A stretch of DNA of 64,000 nucleotides, taken from contig NZ_JASITB010000001.1 in NCBI RefSeq assembly GCF_030063455.1, positions 1 to 64,000 of the forward strand, given 5' to 3'. The notes beneath the pieces are model-generated. The model saw nothing but the letters and a program-made list of their open reading frames with translations. It ran no database searches and was not told where the DNA came from. The stretch is from Cryobacterium sp. PH31-O1. GTDB lineage: Bacteria; Actinomycetota; Actinomycetes; Actinomycetales; Microbacteriaceae. Shown in pieces: positions 26,445-35,922 of the stretch. Each line of letters starts with the position of its first letter. The stretch's first letter is position 1. The position numbers were made by a program, and so were the translations under genes.

Positions 26445-27866
26445 TCACACGCTCCGACACAATGGAAGCGCAGCGGCCGTGAACGCCTGGGCCTGTTGTC
26501 CCACCAAGCGGCGGGTCTCGCAGGAGCTTTGAATAGCGGCCTGCTCGATTGATGCGACGGCGGCTTCGAGCTCGTCAACCGTGGGTGCGGTCACGCAGAT
26601 GAGGCCGGTGGTGCGCAGCACGCCGTGGCCGGCGGTGAGGTCGGCTTCTTGGTGCAGGAGGTCGTCGTATTCGGCGGTGGCGGTGGCATCCTCTATTTGG
26701 CCGATGCGGTTGCGCTGGTGGGCATCGCTGATCAGCTCGGTCTTTTTCTTACGAAGGTCGCGCGCGGCCTGGTCAGCGCGCACGGGCAGGTAATGCAGCG
26801 ACACCGTGCGCTGGATGCCATTGGAGAAGACGAGCGGAGACAGAAAACCAGGGAACACCTGCGACCTCGGCCACTCGCTGATCCACAGCACCGCATGAAA
26901 AGCGGTGTCGGTCCGCAGGCGATCCCAGCTCTCGGCGACGGCAACAGGGCCAGCCGTCGCGAGGGATCGTCCAATCTGCGGATGCCGTTCCAGATCGACC
27001 GCGATAGCGGGGTCGTAGGCGGTTCGTAGGATCATGCCGAGTTCGTCGGCGGTGAGCCAGCTGCCGACGGTGAGGTCTGCGGCCCGCAGCGCCGCGGTGA
27101 GGGCGGTCATTTCTTGGCGCAGCACGGTCGCTGCGCCGCGGATGCCGCCGCCCTGCGTGCGCACTTGGCGGGCGGCAGCGGTGAGGTCGAGGGAGAGGGC
27201 AATCGTGGTCGCATGGCGTTCACCGGCCGGCCCGGCCCGCTCGATAAGGTCGCGGTAGGTGGATACGGCCCAACTGCCGTCGTTGATGCCGTGCCGTTCC
27301 CACCATTCAGAAAGTCCTGTGCCGGAATCGGGCAGCGTGCGTTCCGACACCTGCAGCCGTGCGATGCGCCCGGACCTACATGCACCGGCCAGCGCTCGAC
27401 CCCACCCGACGACTCGTCGGTTCTGTTCGTCGGGATCGAGCAGCGCAAACGCCGAGTGTGAGACGGCGACGACGGCGGTCAGAGTGCGGGCGTGCGGGTC
27501 CTGAATCATGACCGCGCCCGTCTCCGGGTCGTTCCACTCACGCAGCGAGGCGGCATCGCCGGGAAGCGAGAGCGTGCCGATCGGGCGCGGGCGGGTGATG
27601 CGGCGCCGATAGGTGAGCTGTTCGTGGGCGGAGCGCCAGGTCCAGCGGGTGACGATGGGCATCCACTCGACTATTTTGCGTCCGCCGATGGGGATGACGG
27701 CAGTCAACGCCGCGAGGCTCCAGATCGGGCTGGTCCAGGCGATGCCGGACGCGTCTGTTGTGTAGAGCGCGGCGACGACGGTGAGCAGGGCGATTGAGAG
27801 CGCAATCAGTTGCGGCGCTGAGAGGCCGAGCAGGATGCCGCGTTTGGTTAGGCGCGAAAATTGCAC
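26445..27866 (-). CDS. Conjugation/type IV secretion protein, SCO6880 family
   Basis: 473 residues. It begins with two membrane segments (PrgI-like, LIALSIALLTVVAALYTT and PIWSLAALTAVIPIGG) and continues with the long cytoplasmic domain typical of SCO6880-type proteins of actinobacterial integrative elements, which act in the mating channel. The upstream in-frame codons lack ATG, GTG or TTG before a TAG at about 27910, so GTG 27866 is the only standard start. It follows the SCO6881-like gene; the ATPase genes that should come next are absent. Confidence 0.82.
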   Translation of the reverse strand: MQFSRLTKRGILLGLSAPQLIALSIALLTVVAALYTTDASGIAWTSPIWSLAALTAVIPIGGRKIVEWMPIVTRWTWRSAHEQLTYRRRITRPRPIGTLSLPGDAASLREWNDPETGAVMIQDPHARTLTAVVAVSHSAFALLDPDEQNRRVVGWGRALAGACRSGRIARLQVSERTLPDSGTGLSEWWERHGINDGSWAVSTYRDLIERAGPAGERHATTIALSLDLTAAARQVRTQGGGIRGAATVLRQEMTALTAALRAADLTVGSWLTADELGMILRTAYDPAIAVDLERHPQIGRSLATAGPVAVAESWDRLRTDTAFHAVLWISEWPRSQVFPGFLSPLVFSNGIQRTVSLHYLPVRADQAARDLRKKKTELISDAHQRNRIGQIEDATATAEYDDLLHQEADLTAGHGVLRTTGLICVTAPTVDELEAAVASIEQAAIQSSCETRRLVGQQAQAFTAAALPLCRSV

Positions 27867-27905
27867 CGGTGCGAGTCGAAAGTGGGGGGTGATCAGCGTC
27901 CATGA

Positions 27906-28766
27906 CTATGCGTCCTTTTTAGCTCTTCCATGTGAAGCGGATGCCGTTACCGGTTCTCTCGAGGCGGGTGACGGGGATGCGCTCGGGGTGGAGCTGTCGC
28001 CGGCGTACTGGGTGTGGGCATCCGCTGTCTGCCCGACGGCATTGCCGACTTTTGGACCGGCTTTTGCGATAGCGCCCACGGCCATCACGCCGGCAGCAAC
28101 GCCCGCGGCGGCGACTCCGGCACCGGCGCCGGCGACGGCTCGGGTCGATGCGCCAGCACTTGACGAACCGACCGCACCCCCGGCGGATAACACCGGCCCA
28201 ACACCGCCTCCGCTCGAGGCGGTCGGCGGGGGAGTGCCGCCCGACCTCCCACCACAGCCCGGCCCGAGAACCTTTTTCGCGCTGTCCATCATCGGTGCGC
28301 TCGGCACCGGTATGGGCCGGTTCAGCGCGGACTTGGCTTCCTGCTCGCTGGACATGGCGTGGTACATGTCCAGCCCGACAAAGTTGAGGAATTTGTACGT
28401 GATGTAGGGCGCGAAGGCGGCGATGAACATCAGCACGATGCCGGCGATGGGGTCGCTGACGGCGGCGAGATCGGCATCGATTGGCGCCGATACCTGGGCC
28501 ACGGCCACCAGGAAGATGACGACGAGGACGAGCTTGACGAACACGGCGACGCCGAAGAGCGCGTTATACACGTCGACATACGCCGGGTCGGTGAGGTCGA
28601 CAAGGGTGGTCGTGTCAAAGACAGCCCACACCGACTCGAACAGCCACGCGGCTGCGGACCCCATCGATTTCGCGAGCCAATCGAAGGGTGCCGCGACCAA
28701 GGAGGCTGCGCCCTGGCCGACGGTTCCGCAGACCTCAGCGACCACGGGAACATCGCACACGCTCAT
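27906..28766 (-). CDS. Conjugation membrane protein, SCO6881 (TrbL/VirB6-like), apparently internally deleted
   Basis: 286 residues from ATG 28766. N-terminus SVCDVPVVAEVCG and C-terminal half (KLVLVVIFLVAVAQVSAPI, then FAPYITYKFLNFVG and the MYHAMSSEQEAKSALNR tail) match the SCO6881 type. Relatives as I recall them are much longer and have several more membrane helices between DVYNALFGVAVF and KLVLVVIFL. Here these two segments are joined directly, which suggests an in-frame deletion of about 150 codons. If so the channel is probably non-functional. Confidence 0.75.
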   Translation of the reverse strand: MSVCDVPVVAEVCGTVGQGAASLVAAPFDWLAKSMGSAAAWLFESVWAVFDTTTLVDLTDPAYVDVYNALFGVAVFVKLVLVVIFLVAVAQVSAPIDADLAAVSDPIAGIVLMFIAAFAPYITYKFLNFVGLDMYHAMSSEQEAKSALNRPIPVPSAPMMDSAKKVLGPGCGGRSGGTPPPTASSGGGVGPVLSAGGAVGSSSAGASTRAVAGAGAGVAAAGVAAGVMAVGAIAKAGPKVGNAVGQTADAHTQYAGDSSTPSASPSPASREPVTASASHGRAKKDA

Positions 28767-28794
28767 CTGTTGTCCCGATCTTCTCAGAGTCGGG

Positions 28795-29064
28795 TTAGAC
28801 GGATTGGCCGACGTTCCAGAAGAAGTTGATGAGCGTAACGGATGCGCCACAAACGATCGCGGCGCCGCACGACGCGAGCACGCCCACCTTGCCGCGCGAG
28901 GCGAGATGCGGGTTGGACGAGTTCGACCCAAAGCCCCACACGATCGCCGAGATAATCAGGGCGAGCACGCTGAGGATGAGGCCCACGGTCATCACCGCCC
29001 CGACGATAACGCGCAATTGTTCGATGCCGGGAAGTCCCGTTCCGTTGGGGGTGATGTCGATCAT
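28795..29064 (-). CDS. Small membrane protein of the conjugation module (pilin-like)
   Basis: 89 residues with two hydrophobic helices (VIVGAVMTVGLILSVLALII and LASCGAAIVCGASVTLINFF) separated by a short polar loop, the size and plan of VirB2/TrbC-type or SCO6882-like components. ATG 29064 has GAGGGAG upstream. It is first in the minus-strand order pilin, SCO6881, SCO6880, as in integrative elements of actinobacteria. Confidence 0.75.
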   Translation of the reverse strand: MIDITPNGTGLPGIEQLRVIVGAVMTVGLILSVLALIISAIVWGFGSNSSNPHLASRGKVGVLASCGAAIVCGASVTLINFFWNVGQSV

Positions 29065-29175
29065 TGGATGCTCCCTCATTCGAATTGTGCGTACGAGAGG
29101 GAGGTGCGCGCGGTGGCCCGGGGCTGCCGCGTCAACGACTATCGCTATCATTCGGTGCATGCTATCTTGTGATGC

Positions 29176-29505
29176 ATGGTAGTTGGTTTGAGTCCGCAGC
29201 TGCGACGCGGTGTTGTGGAGTACTGCATCCTGGGGCTCATTTCATCGCAGCCGATGTATGGGTGGGAACTCGCCGAGCACCTTCAACGGGTCGGCCTCAT
29301 CTCCAGCATTGGCACCCTGTACCCAACACTCACTCGCTTGCGTGAGCGAGGCGCCATTCACGTGACTGAGTCTCGCCAAGGCGTTGGACCCGTGCGCAAG
29401 TACTACACCCCGACTGCCTCAGGTGAAACTGAACTCAATCAATTCCGGAAGGACTGGGCTGAGTTGACGTTTCAGGTCGGCATAATCATGGACAAGGACG
29501 AATAA
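29176..29505 (+). CDS. PadR family transcriptional regulator
   Basis: 109 residues, a PadR winged helix: LRRGVVEYCILGLISSQPMY, YPTLTRLRERGAI and the wing with KYYTPTASGE. Its stop overlaps the ATG of the next gene (TAATG). PadR genes followed by a HAAS/DUF1700-type membrane protein form a common regulator-plus-membrane pair. Confidence 0.9.
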   Translation: MVVGLSPQLRRGVVEYCILGLISSQPMYGWELAEHLQRVGLISSIGTLYPTLTRLRERGAIHVTESRQGVGPVRKYYTPTASGETELNQFRKDWAELTFQVGIIMDKDE

Positions 29506-30140
29506 TGAATGACTCCCAAAGTGCCTCTCCTGTGTCGGCGTACCTTCGCAGCCTCGATAACGAACTTGCTCGCGTTTCCGAACCCGTGGCATCTCAAGTG
29601 CGCGACGGCGTCGCGGAGGAGCTGCGTTCTCTCAGCCCCGAAGTCGCACTAGAGCGAATGAAGCAGCTCGGCGATCCTGCGCACATCGCGTATGAGGCAC
29701 AACGTGACTCAGCAGATCTCAATAACTCTCCAGCCGCTGCCGGGCGTTCACGCGCGTATGTAATCGTCACGGCGGTGCTCGTTGCGTTCGGTGGACTGGT
29801 GGTGCCGATAGTCGGATGGATCGCTGGAATCATTTTGCTGTGGCTCGGGAAGGCCTGGAAACCGTTCCAAAAGATTGTCGCGACAGCGGTGCCCCTGCTG
29901 GTAATTGTGGTCGGGGGCGTTTGGGGATGGTTCATGCCGACCACATCGACTGCCAACCAGTCTCCGTCCAGTCGTGGCTCAGGATTCGATGCTCCCCAAA
30001 TGGAGGACTTTACGATCGCAAACGCTCTTCCGGCGCTGACGTGGTGGCACGTCGTCCTCATCGTCCTCGCAGTCAACGTCGTCATCGCAATCTGGATCCT
30101 GCGTACCGGGCTGAAACATTCATCGCCCGCTCGAGAATAG
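29505..30140 (+). CDS. HAAS/DUF1700-like membrane protein
   Basis: 211 residues. The N-terminal soluble part (YLRSLDNELARVSEPVASQ, LERMKQLGDPAHIAYE) has the alpha-helical HAAS signature with its conserved LG(D/S)P turn. It is followed by two close membrane segments, a Ser/Thr-rich outer loop and a final helix. Function unknown; partner of the upstream PadR protein by coupling. Confidence 0.82.
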   Translation: MNDSQSASPVSAYLRSLDNELARVSEPVASQVRDGVAEELRSLSPEVALERMKQLGDPAHIAYEAQRDSADLNNSPAAAGRSRAYVIVTAVLVAFGGLVVPIVGWIAGIILLWLGKAWKPFQKIVATAVPLLVIVVGGVWGWFMPTTSTANQSPSSRGSGFDAPQMEDFTIANALPALTWWHVVLIVLAVNVVIAIWILRTGLKHSSPARE

Positions 30141-30969
30141 AAACTCGTCGTACCAAAACCCATGGGATAGATCCGCTCACGGGAGCCGAACGACAGCCCG
30201 AGCGATCGTAGGACGCGGCAGTTGTGTGAAGACATCCACAACTCGGCTTGATAATCTGGAGGAGTCCGATACTAAACCAGGCGGTGCACTCCTGATCGGC
30301 TTCTTCGAGGGGGGTGTGGTTGACACGTTTGATTATGCCGACGTCGATCCGCTGGACCTCACGGGCGAGTAGATACAAACGAGTTCGAAACGGACAAATT
30401 CTTACCCGTCAGCAACTGTCGCAGATGAACAAATTAAAGTTCCTTGGATACCCCCTGCTGACTTCACAAGGGCCATTTATGGGATCGGCTCCTAGGCCGT
30501 GCCGATCGAGGATACCCCTTTGTGCTCGGGGGAATCGCAGGGTGACGTCGCCCAGATGGAATCCGGTGTCACTTTTTATAGAGGTTGCGCCCGCTGTCTC
30601 GTCCGCCGCTCAATCTTTTGTGCCGACGCCGCTGAGCAATTAGGGCCGAGTTGAGTGATCCCTAAGCGTTCTCACTAGAGCGAATTGAGTTAATGGCCGC
30701 TGACGCCTACCGCTCTAAGAATCCGGCAACCAGCGGCACAACCGGATTAAACTGCGCTCCGCTAGCGCTGATAGCCATCAGGATAATCACTAAATTTGTA
30801 TTCTTTTGTGAAGCTGCCTTGAGGTTTGGCAGTAGACAGCAAGATCCAAATTTGTCCCTCGTGCGGGGATACTGTTAGTGTCGCTACAATACTTGCTGGG
30901 ACATAGTTCTGGGATACCAATGAGGTTCATCCTCATGAAATCAACTTAGACAAGACCCAGGAGTACTTT
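30141..30969. other. 830-base non-coding stretch
   Basis: No frame has coding character. AT content rises towards 30850-30960, where the promoter of the following secreted-protein gene should lie; AGGAG at 30959-30963 is its ribosome site. Confidence 0.5.
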
Positions 30970-31506
30970 GTGAAAAACCGTTACATCATCGGTACTGGAT
31001 TCCTCATGAGCGTGAGCCTTTTTGTCGGTGTCGGGGGAGCAGCGCAGGCGATTCCTTCGAGCGCGACAGAAGTATCGACTACAGCACGGGCAGAACTATC
31101 CGCGGCGTCCGCGGATCGGGCGTTAGCCGCTGAGTTTACGACAGTCCTGGAGCTCATCATGTCGGTGCCAGACAGTGTGCTTCTTTAGGGCGACATGGCG
31201 ACAGTCGCTTGGTTCAACGCTAACGCGCTTACGGGGACCAACGCTGGTCAGCTGTCTGCGAAAATAAGTATTTTCGGATGCGCCGCGGCGATCTCAGTGG
31301 CCATTGCAGGGGTTGCGTTCCCGGTGGCGAAGATCCTGAAGATCAAAAAGCTTCTCGGTAACGTCGGTGGAGTCACCAAGGCCGTCAAACTGCTTTGGGG
31401 CGCCAGCTTCAACTATGAAAAGGTACAGGCAGTAGGCGGTGCGTTCGCGGCCTTGGGTGCAGAACTCTTCGGCATTACGTCAATCAGGGATCAGTGCTTC
31501 AACTGA
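30970..31506 (+). pseudogene. Small secreted protein gene interrupted by an in-frame amber codon
   Basis: GTG 30970, six bases after AGGAG, opens a frame that runs to 31506 with a single TAG at 31186-31188. The first 72 codons give a signal peptide (ending near AAQA) and an Ala/Ser-rich segment; after the TAG the same frame continues with a hydrophobic glycine-rich core between Cys104 and Cys176, two residues before the end. The design equals that of the secreted protein at 16284. A CAG-to-TAG change would explain it. Either a recent null mutation, or read-through, or two pieces (a second ATG lies at 31195). Confidence 0.7.
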
Positions 31507-31552
31507 TTCTCCCCTCGCCAAAGAGACACATAGATAGAAAAAGGAGAGTGTC

Positions 31553-31825
31553 ATGAAGAAATGGTCTCGAGCAATTGCGCCCATCATTCTTTCGGTGGCT
31601 GCCTCTGTGGCTGCTTTCGTGTTTGACGATCTTTTTGTTGCTTTGGCGCTTATTGCACTGGCTCTGATGGCTGCTTTCGCTTTACCTTCGGTGCTCGGTA
31701 GTGTCTCACGACGTTCTGCGACGGAGGATGTTGACGTCGCCAAGGTGAAGGCCTACCGGCAGGCGCATACGAACTCGACGATTATGGAGGCCATTAACGC
31801 AACCGATCGGCCTGCACAGAGCTGA
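31553..31825 (+). CDS. Small membrane protein next to the secreted protein
   Basis: 90 residues: short basic N-terminus, two hydrophobic helices (IIL to AAFVF and LFVALALIALALMAAFAL), then a polar tail. Preceded by AAAAAGGAG with good spacing to ATG 31553. Its position 46 bases after the secreted protein suggests a joint transcript and perhaps an immunity or anchoring role, which is speculation. Confidence 0.65.
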   Translation: MKKWSRAIAPIILSVAASVAAFVFDDLFVALALIALALMAAFALPSVLGSVSRRSATEDVDVAKVKAYRQAHTNSTIMEAINATDRPAQS

Positions 31826-31976
31826 ACCCCGTGTTCGGTCGTGTTTGACCAACGAATCCTGCCGGCGAATCACGGTGCGCCTGAGAAGGCGACGAACACC
31901 TAGAACACGGTGGCAGCTCGGGGTCGGGCCGCTAGATATTTAGGGAATGGGGTTCGGCGCTGCGATCTGGCGCGGA

Positions 31977-32408
31977 TTATCGGGCCAAAGGTCGGCGGCC
32001 TTGAGAAGATTGGAAACGAACGAGGTAGCCGTCGGGGTCAGTAACGAGGAACTGCTCAACGCCAGCTTCCTCGTTTCCCATTCGGTACCACTTCGTTTCT
32101 GGCTCCATAAGGAGATCTATCCCGGCATCCGCCAGAGCCGAAACCAGTGGAGTGATGCTGGGGACAGTGATCTGAAAGTTAATTCCTCGACCTAAGGGTG
32201 CCTCGAGGGGGCCCGTGATCCAGTTTCGACCGATTCCGATTTGCTCCAGCATGAGGTGTGCAGAACCGAGTGAAATGTAAGCGAAGCGATCCTCGAGTCT
32301 CAAATAACGAATGTGAAAACCGCACACGTCTCGCCAAAAGACAAGGCTGCGCTCAACGTCGAGGACCAAGAGTTCGGGAACAAGCGCCGAATCGAAGGTT
32401 TCAGCCAT
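31977..32408 (-). CDS. VOC family protein (glyoxalase/bleomycin-resistance fold)
   Basis: 143 residues from ATG 32408. Two beta-alpha-beta-beta-beta repeats of the vicinal oxygen chelate fold are recognisable: LVPELLVLDVERSLVFWRDV at the start and FLVTDPDGYLVRFQ at the end. Drug-binding members without catalysis give bleomycin-type resistance; function here is open. The frame is open 13 codons further upstream without a better start. Confidence 0.85.
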   Translation of the reverse strand: MAETFDSALVPELLVLDVERSLVFWRDVCGFHIRYLRLEDRFAYISLGSAHLMLEQIGIGRNWITGPLEAPLGRGINFQITVPSITPLVSALADAGIDLLMEPETKWYRMGNEEAGVEQFLVTDPDGYLVRFQSSQGRRPLAR

Positions 32409-32526
32409 CGGCCTAGTCTCGCACCAATGAAAACTATTCAGCTCCACCGAGCGCGATCAGTGTTCCGACATTTTTGTGAACAAAAAGGGACTCAGCGTCG
32501 CTCAGGAAAGATTATGTAAGCGTTGC

Positions 32527-32988
32527 TTAGCCAAGCTCTTTTCGAAACCAGTGGTTCGCGTAGGGGTCGGCGTTGTGTGCTTCGCCCTCGATGAAGCCAA
32601 GAGATGTGTAAAGGCCCCGCGCCTCAACGAGGTCCGAGCGAGTGTCCAACCGCAACGTCATGAGCCCCATGCCGATCGCCCTGCGCTCCAGGTCCTCCAT
32701 GAGGAGCTTGCCCACGCCATGGCCTCGTTTCACGGGTGCCACGTACACTCTCGTCACCTCGCCGATACTGCCCGGCCGAATACGCATTCCTGCGCATCCG
32801 AGAACCGTCGAGCCCTGGCATGCCAGTAGCAACAGCCCGGTCGGCAGGGCTAGATCATCGCTGGAGTATGCGGCCTGAGCATCCAAGACCTCTTGTCGGG
32901 TGGCGGGGCGCCCGTAGTAGCGACCCACGATGTCCTCGTAGTAACGGAGAGATACCTCTAGGGCATCCGCGGCTGTGGGCAACGTCAC
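32527..32988 (-). CDS. GNAT family N-acetyltransferase
   Basis: 153 residues. The acetyl-CoA loop is visible as RVYVAPVKRGHGVGKLLMEDL, and the C-terminal GLYTSLGFIEG completes the fold. The only usable start is GTG 32988; an in-frame TAG lies five codons further up. Substrate unknown. It is a single gene, 118 bases from the VOC gene on the same strand. Confidence 0.87.
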   Translation of the reverse strand: MTLPTAADALEVSLRYYEDIVGRYYGRPATRQEVLDAQAAYSSDDLALPTGLLLLACQGSTVLGCAGMRIRPGSIGEVTRVYVAPVKRGHGVGKLLMEDLERRAIGMGLMTLRLDTRSDLVEARGLYTSLGFIEGEAHNADPYANHWFRKELG

Positions 32989-33205
32989 GCAAATGCGGAT
33001 CGGCTAAATACAGCTCATGAGATAAACCCTATTGTGGGAGTGGCTAGGCAGGGACGACTGTTTGCAGAAGTTCACGTTCTTCTAGTGATGTCTTGAGCAA
33101 ATTCTCTTTGCCGCAGGAACGATGCAATCCAGAGGCTCACTGCCGGCTCGCCCACCCAAATGAGTGCTCTGCCTGAGTCTTAGATGGGTGCGCATGACTA
33201 GAGTT

Positions 33206-33790
33206 CTACACACCTTGATTCAAACGGATGCGCACAATCCAACCCGCGATCAAACCGTGGTGCGGTTGCACCGGCCAGATGGACGTCACCGTGTGCACGA
33301 CGGCCGCACCGTGCTTGGGGACGCGCGCAGTTTCTGAAGGATCACTGGATGGCACGTACTCCACCGAGACCTGATCGACGCGCACGACGACGCCATTGAC
33401 TACTGTCCAATCGGGAGAGCCTAAATCTCTAGTGGCCTCGGCGTACATGTCGAGTTGCAATGGAACGACTCGACGGTCATCAAAAAGTCGCGTAATCCAG
33501 TCGTTGTCCATGGGTATGAGCTTCCATGTAGTCGTTTCGGTCAGCGACACCTGGAAATTGTATTCTGCGACTTGCCATTGAGTGAGCCACACGTCGACTT
33601 CGTCTGCAGCCGGTGATTCGGACACGACACCAGGCTCGACAATTTGCAATGGAGCGGTAATGAGCGGGCTGTAGGTTCCCGCGTACACGATGGGATTGTA
33701 CGCCACCCAGCCGGTTCGGTTCTGGTCGTTTGGCGGAAAATCCGATTCCCGCGCTTGGCGAACGCGGTCGTCGCAATTATCCATGGGCAC
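33206..33790 (-). CDS. Hypothetical protein
   Basis: 194 residues, acidic and beta-rich by appearance, with many Val, Trp and Pro residues and no signal peptide or membrane helix. No family recognised. Start is GTG 33790 or ATG 33784; neither has a strong ribosome site, so the 5' end may be truncated. Confidence 0.5.
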   Translation of the reverse strand: MPMDNCDDRVRQARESDFPPNDQNRTGWVAYNPIVYAGTYSPLITAPLQIVEPGVVSESPAADEVDVWLTQWQVAEYNFQVSLTETTTWKLIPMDNDWITRLFDDRRVVPLQLDMYAEATRDLGSPDWTVVNGVVVRVDQVSVEYVPSSDPSETARVPKHGAAVVHTVTSIWPVQPHHGLIAGWIVRIRLNQGV

Positions 33791-33869
33791 TTTGTGAAGC
33801 CTACGTCACAGGTCCAAGCTTGGCGTAGGACTCCTTCGTCAAAGACTGGAGCCAACATCGAGCAAAAAG

Positions 33870-35402
33870 TTGACCCAGGCGACACCGCTGCCCGCCAGAG
33901 CCGCCGCTCCAACGGAGACCCAAAGTCCCATCCGGGCCTTGGGTACCCTGCTCGCTGGAGGCTCTGCGCTTCTCCTGCTGCTGGCCGGATGTACGCCCAC
34001 ACCAGCCAATCATGACTCCACGGCTGGAAGGGAGCGGCTCGACCCGTTCCTCAGCCAGAAACTCACATTCGAGGAGTGCGACGACAAGGCCACCGGCGGG
34101 GTAGAGGGCGGATCCGTCGCGCGCGCCGAATGCTCGAGACTGCTGGTGCCCGTGGACTATGCGGACCCCGACGGGGAGACTGCGAACATCGCTGTCCTTC
34201 GCGTTCCGGCGCGGTCCGACGATCCCACCGGGTCGATACTGGTCAACCCTGGTGGGCCCGGCTCCGGTGGAACATCCATGGCATTGATGCTCGCAGAGAC
34301 CTGGACGTCCACGGCGTTGACGAATCGCTTCGACCTGATCGGCTTCGACCCTCCTGGCGTCGGCGCTTCCACACCGGCGATCGCCCGTTACAGCGACGCT
34401 GAACGCGAGGGGAATGCACCTTTGTTCTCCCCGCTTTCGGGTGCCACCGAGTGGGAATCCCCGGGCGCTGAAGCATTCGTCGACCAGTGTGCAAAGCGCT
34501 CAGGCGGGTCGCAGGTCCTCGCGCACGTGGGTACCCGCGACGTGGTTCGCGATATGGACATCCTTCGGACCGTGCTCGGCGACGAGAAGCTGACCTACGT
34601 CGGAACGAGCTATGGCACTCGGCTGGGCGCGGTGTGTGCCGAGATGTTCCCCAAGAAGGTCAGAGCTCTCGTACTCGACGGACCGCTCGACCCGAGCGCA
34701 ACCAAACAGCAACGGCGGGTATCCCAATTCACCGCGATGCAGGGTTCTTTCGACGGGATGGTGGAGTTGTGCGTTCAGCAGGCGGACTGCCCGCTCGGCA
34801 CTGATCCTTCGAGGGCACTGGACACCTACCTCGAGCAGATACGAGACCTCGACGAGAACCACGCCCCCACGGCGGACGGTCGCGTTCTGACAACCGCCGA
34901 TGTCACAGACGCCGTATTCGCAGGCCTCTACAGCTCGGCGGTATGGCCGACGATCATTGCCGGGCTGGCTGAACTTCGAACCGGAACTGGCAACCTGCTG
35001 ATGACCTGCCGCGATCTGTACCACGAGCGCGCCGCTGACGGCACGTACTCCGACGCCTACGAAGCTCTGGTCGCGATCAACTGCGTCGACGATGACCGCG
35101 GCACCACCGTGGAGGCGAGCGATGTCTGCGCCACCTGGCCAGGGCACGATCCCGTGCAATTCGACAGAAGCGCTGTGCGTGACGATCTCCCGGAGACGTT
35201 GGTCGTCGCTGGCACAGAAGACCCCGCCACGCCCTACGAGGATGGGAAGGCGCTTGCGAGCGCCCTGGACGAACTCCTCCTCACTGTCAAATCCAGAACG
35301 CACGGATCCGTCTTGATGGGGAGCCCCTGTGTCGAGCAGGCCATCGCCGACTATCTCATCGACCTCACACTGCCAGCGAAGAACGCGCGTTGCTCGATCT
35401 GA
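33870..35402 (+). CDS. Secreted alpha/beta hydrolase lipoprotein, tripeptidyl-aminopeptidase (TAP) type
   Basis: 510 residues. A lipobox LLLLAGC near residue 41 anchors it outside the membrane. The hydrolase core has the oxyanion region NPGGPGSGG, the nucleophile elbow GTSYG, and the C-terminal TAP-like part with GTEDPATPYEDG (Asp) and a His in RTHGSVL. Family members cleave N-terminal peptides or small esters and amides. TTG 33870 is the only start upstream of a plausible signal. It stands at the left border of the MerR-controlled cluster, but I see no MerR-type promoter in front of it. A decayed paralogue lies at 36069. Confidence 0.88.
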   Translation: MTQATPLPARAAAPTETQSPIRALGTLLAGGSALLLLLAGCTPTPANHDSTAGRERLDPFLSQKLTFEECDDKATGGVEGGSVARAECSRLLVPVDYADPDGETANIAVLRVPARSDDPTGSILVNPGGPGSGGTSMALMLAETWTSTALTNRFDLIGFDPPGVGASTPAIARYSDAEREGNAPLFSPLSGATEWESPGAEAFVDQCAKRSGGSQVLAHVGTRDVVRDMDILRTVLGDEKLTYVGTSYGTRLGAVCAEMFPKKVRALVLDGPLDPSATKQQRRVSQFTAMQGSFDGMVELCVQQADCPLGTDPSRALDTYLEQIRDLDENHAPTADGRVLTTADVTDAVFAGLYSSAVWPTIIAGLAELRTGTGNLLMTCRDLYHERAADGTYSDAYEALVAINCVDDDRGTTVEASDVCATWPGHDPVQFDRSAVRDDLPETLVVAGTEDPATPYEDGKALASALDELLLTVKSRTHGSVLMGSPCVEQAIADYLIDLTLPAKNARCSI

Positions 35403-35922
35403 CGGTCGCGGATGTAGTTCAGTGGCAAGTCGGAACAAGTGGTCTTATTCAGCTGTCGAGAGCCGGAATGCTCGTCCCAACGCACTGCGGATCGCCCGCG
35501 GTGAACCCCAAGCGCTGCAGCTATCTCTCGACGAGGGCCGGAGTCTCGAAGCGCCCGAGGACGTGGTGACGCTCACCGCAGACGTTATCGTCGAGGCCCC
35601 TCGAGCCCGAACCGTCACGCTGGCGGCGCTGGCTGGGATCACAGCGGGAGCAACTCAGGGGTCATAGCTGGACCTTCACAAATTCCGAATGGTCATCGCA
35701 AGCTTTACCTTCAGCAGGTTTGCACTCTCGTTCGACAGCCACTCAGGCTGGTCGGGATGTCCGTCGATGTATACATCAGGCACGAAGGTCTCCTAGCCGC
35801 CGATGATGATCATGATGAGCAGATTTCGAAATCCTCCAATCCTGCAGCTCACATCGAAGGGCCCAAGAGTCTTCCGTCGCAGCGTCGTCGACAGTGCGTG
35901 CGGTGAGAGGACGCGGTCGGAC
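35403..35922. other. Interval with gene scraps
   Basis: One frame from about 35455 to 35667 (LRIARGEPQALQLSLDEG, then EDVVTLTADVIVEAPRAR) looks protein-like but has no start of its own; it may be the tail of a lost gene. The rest shows nothing coding. Confidence 0.3.

Noticed and set aside
33869..33875. TTGACC at the hydrolase start as a ninth MerR-type promoter
   Set aside because: No TGCCC/GGGCA dyad and no -10 at 19 bases; the match is the TTG start codon plus ACC.
33541..34002. Minus-strand ORF covering the hydrolase start
   Set aside because: Overlaps both the hypothetical gene and the lipoprotein signal in antisense; no supporting motif.
35412..35430. tRNA-Gly-like start (GCGGATGTAGTTCAGTGG)
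   Set aside because: Only the first 18 bases look like a tRNA; no anticodon arm, T-arm or pairing 3' acceptor follows.
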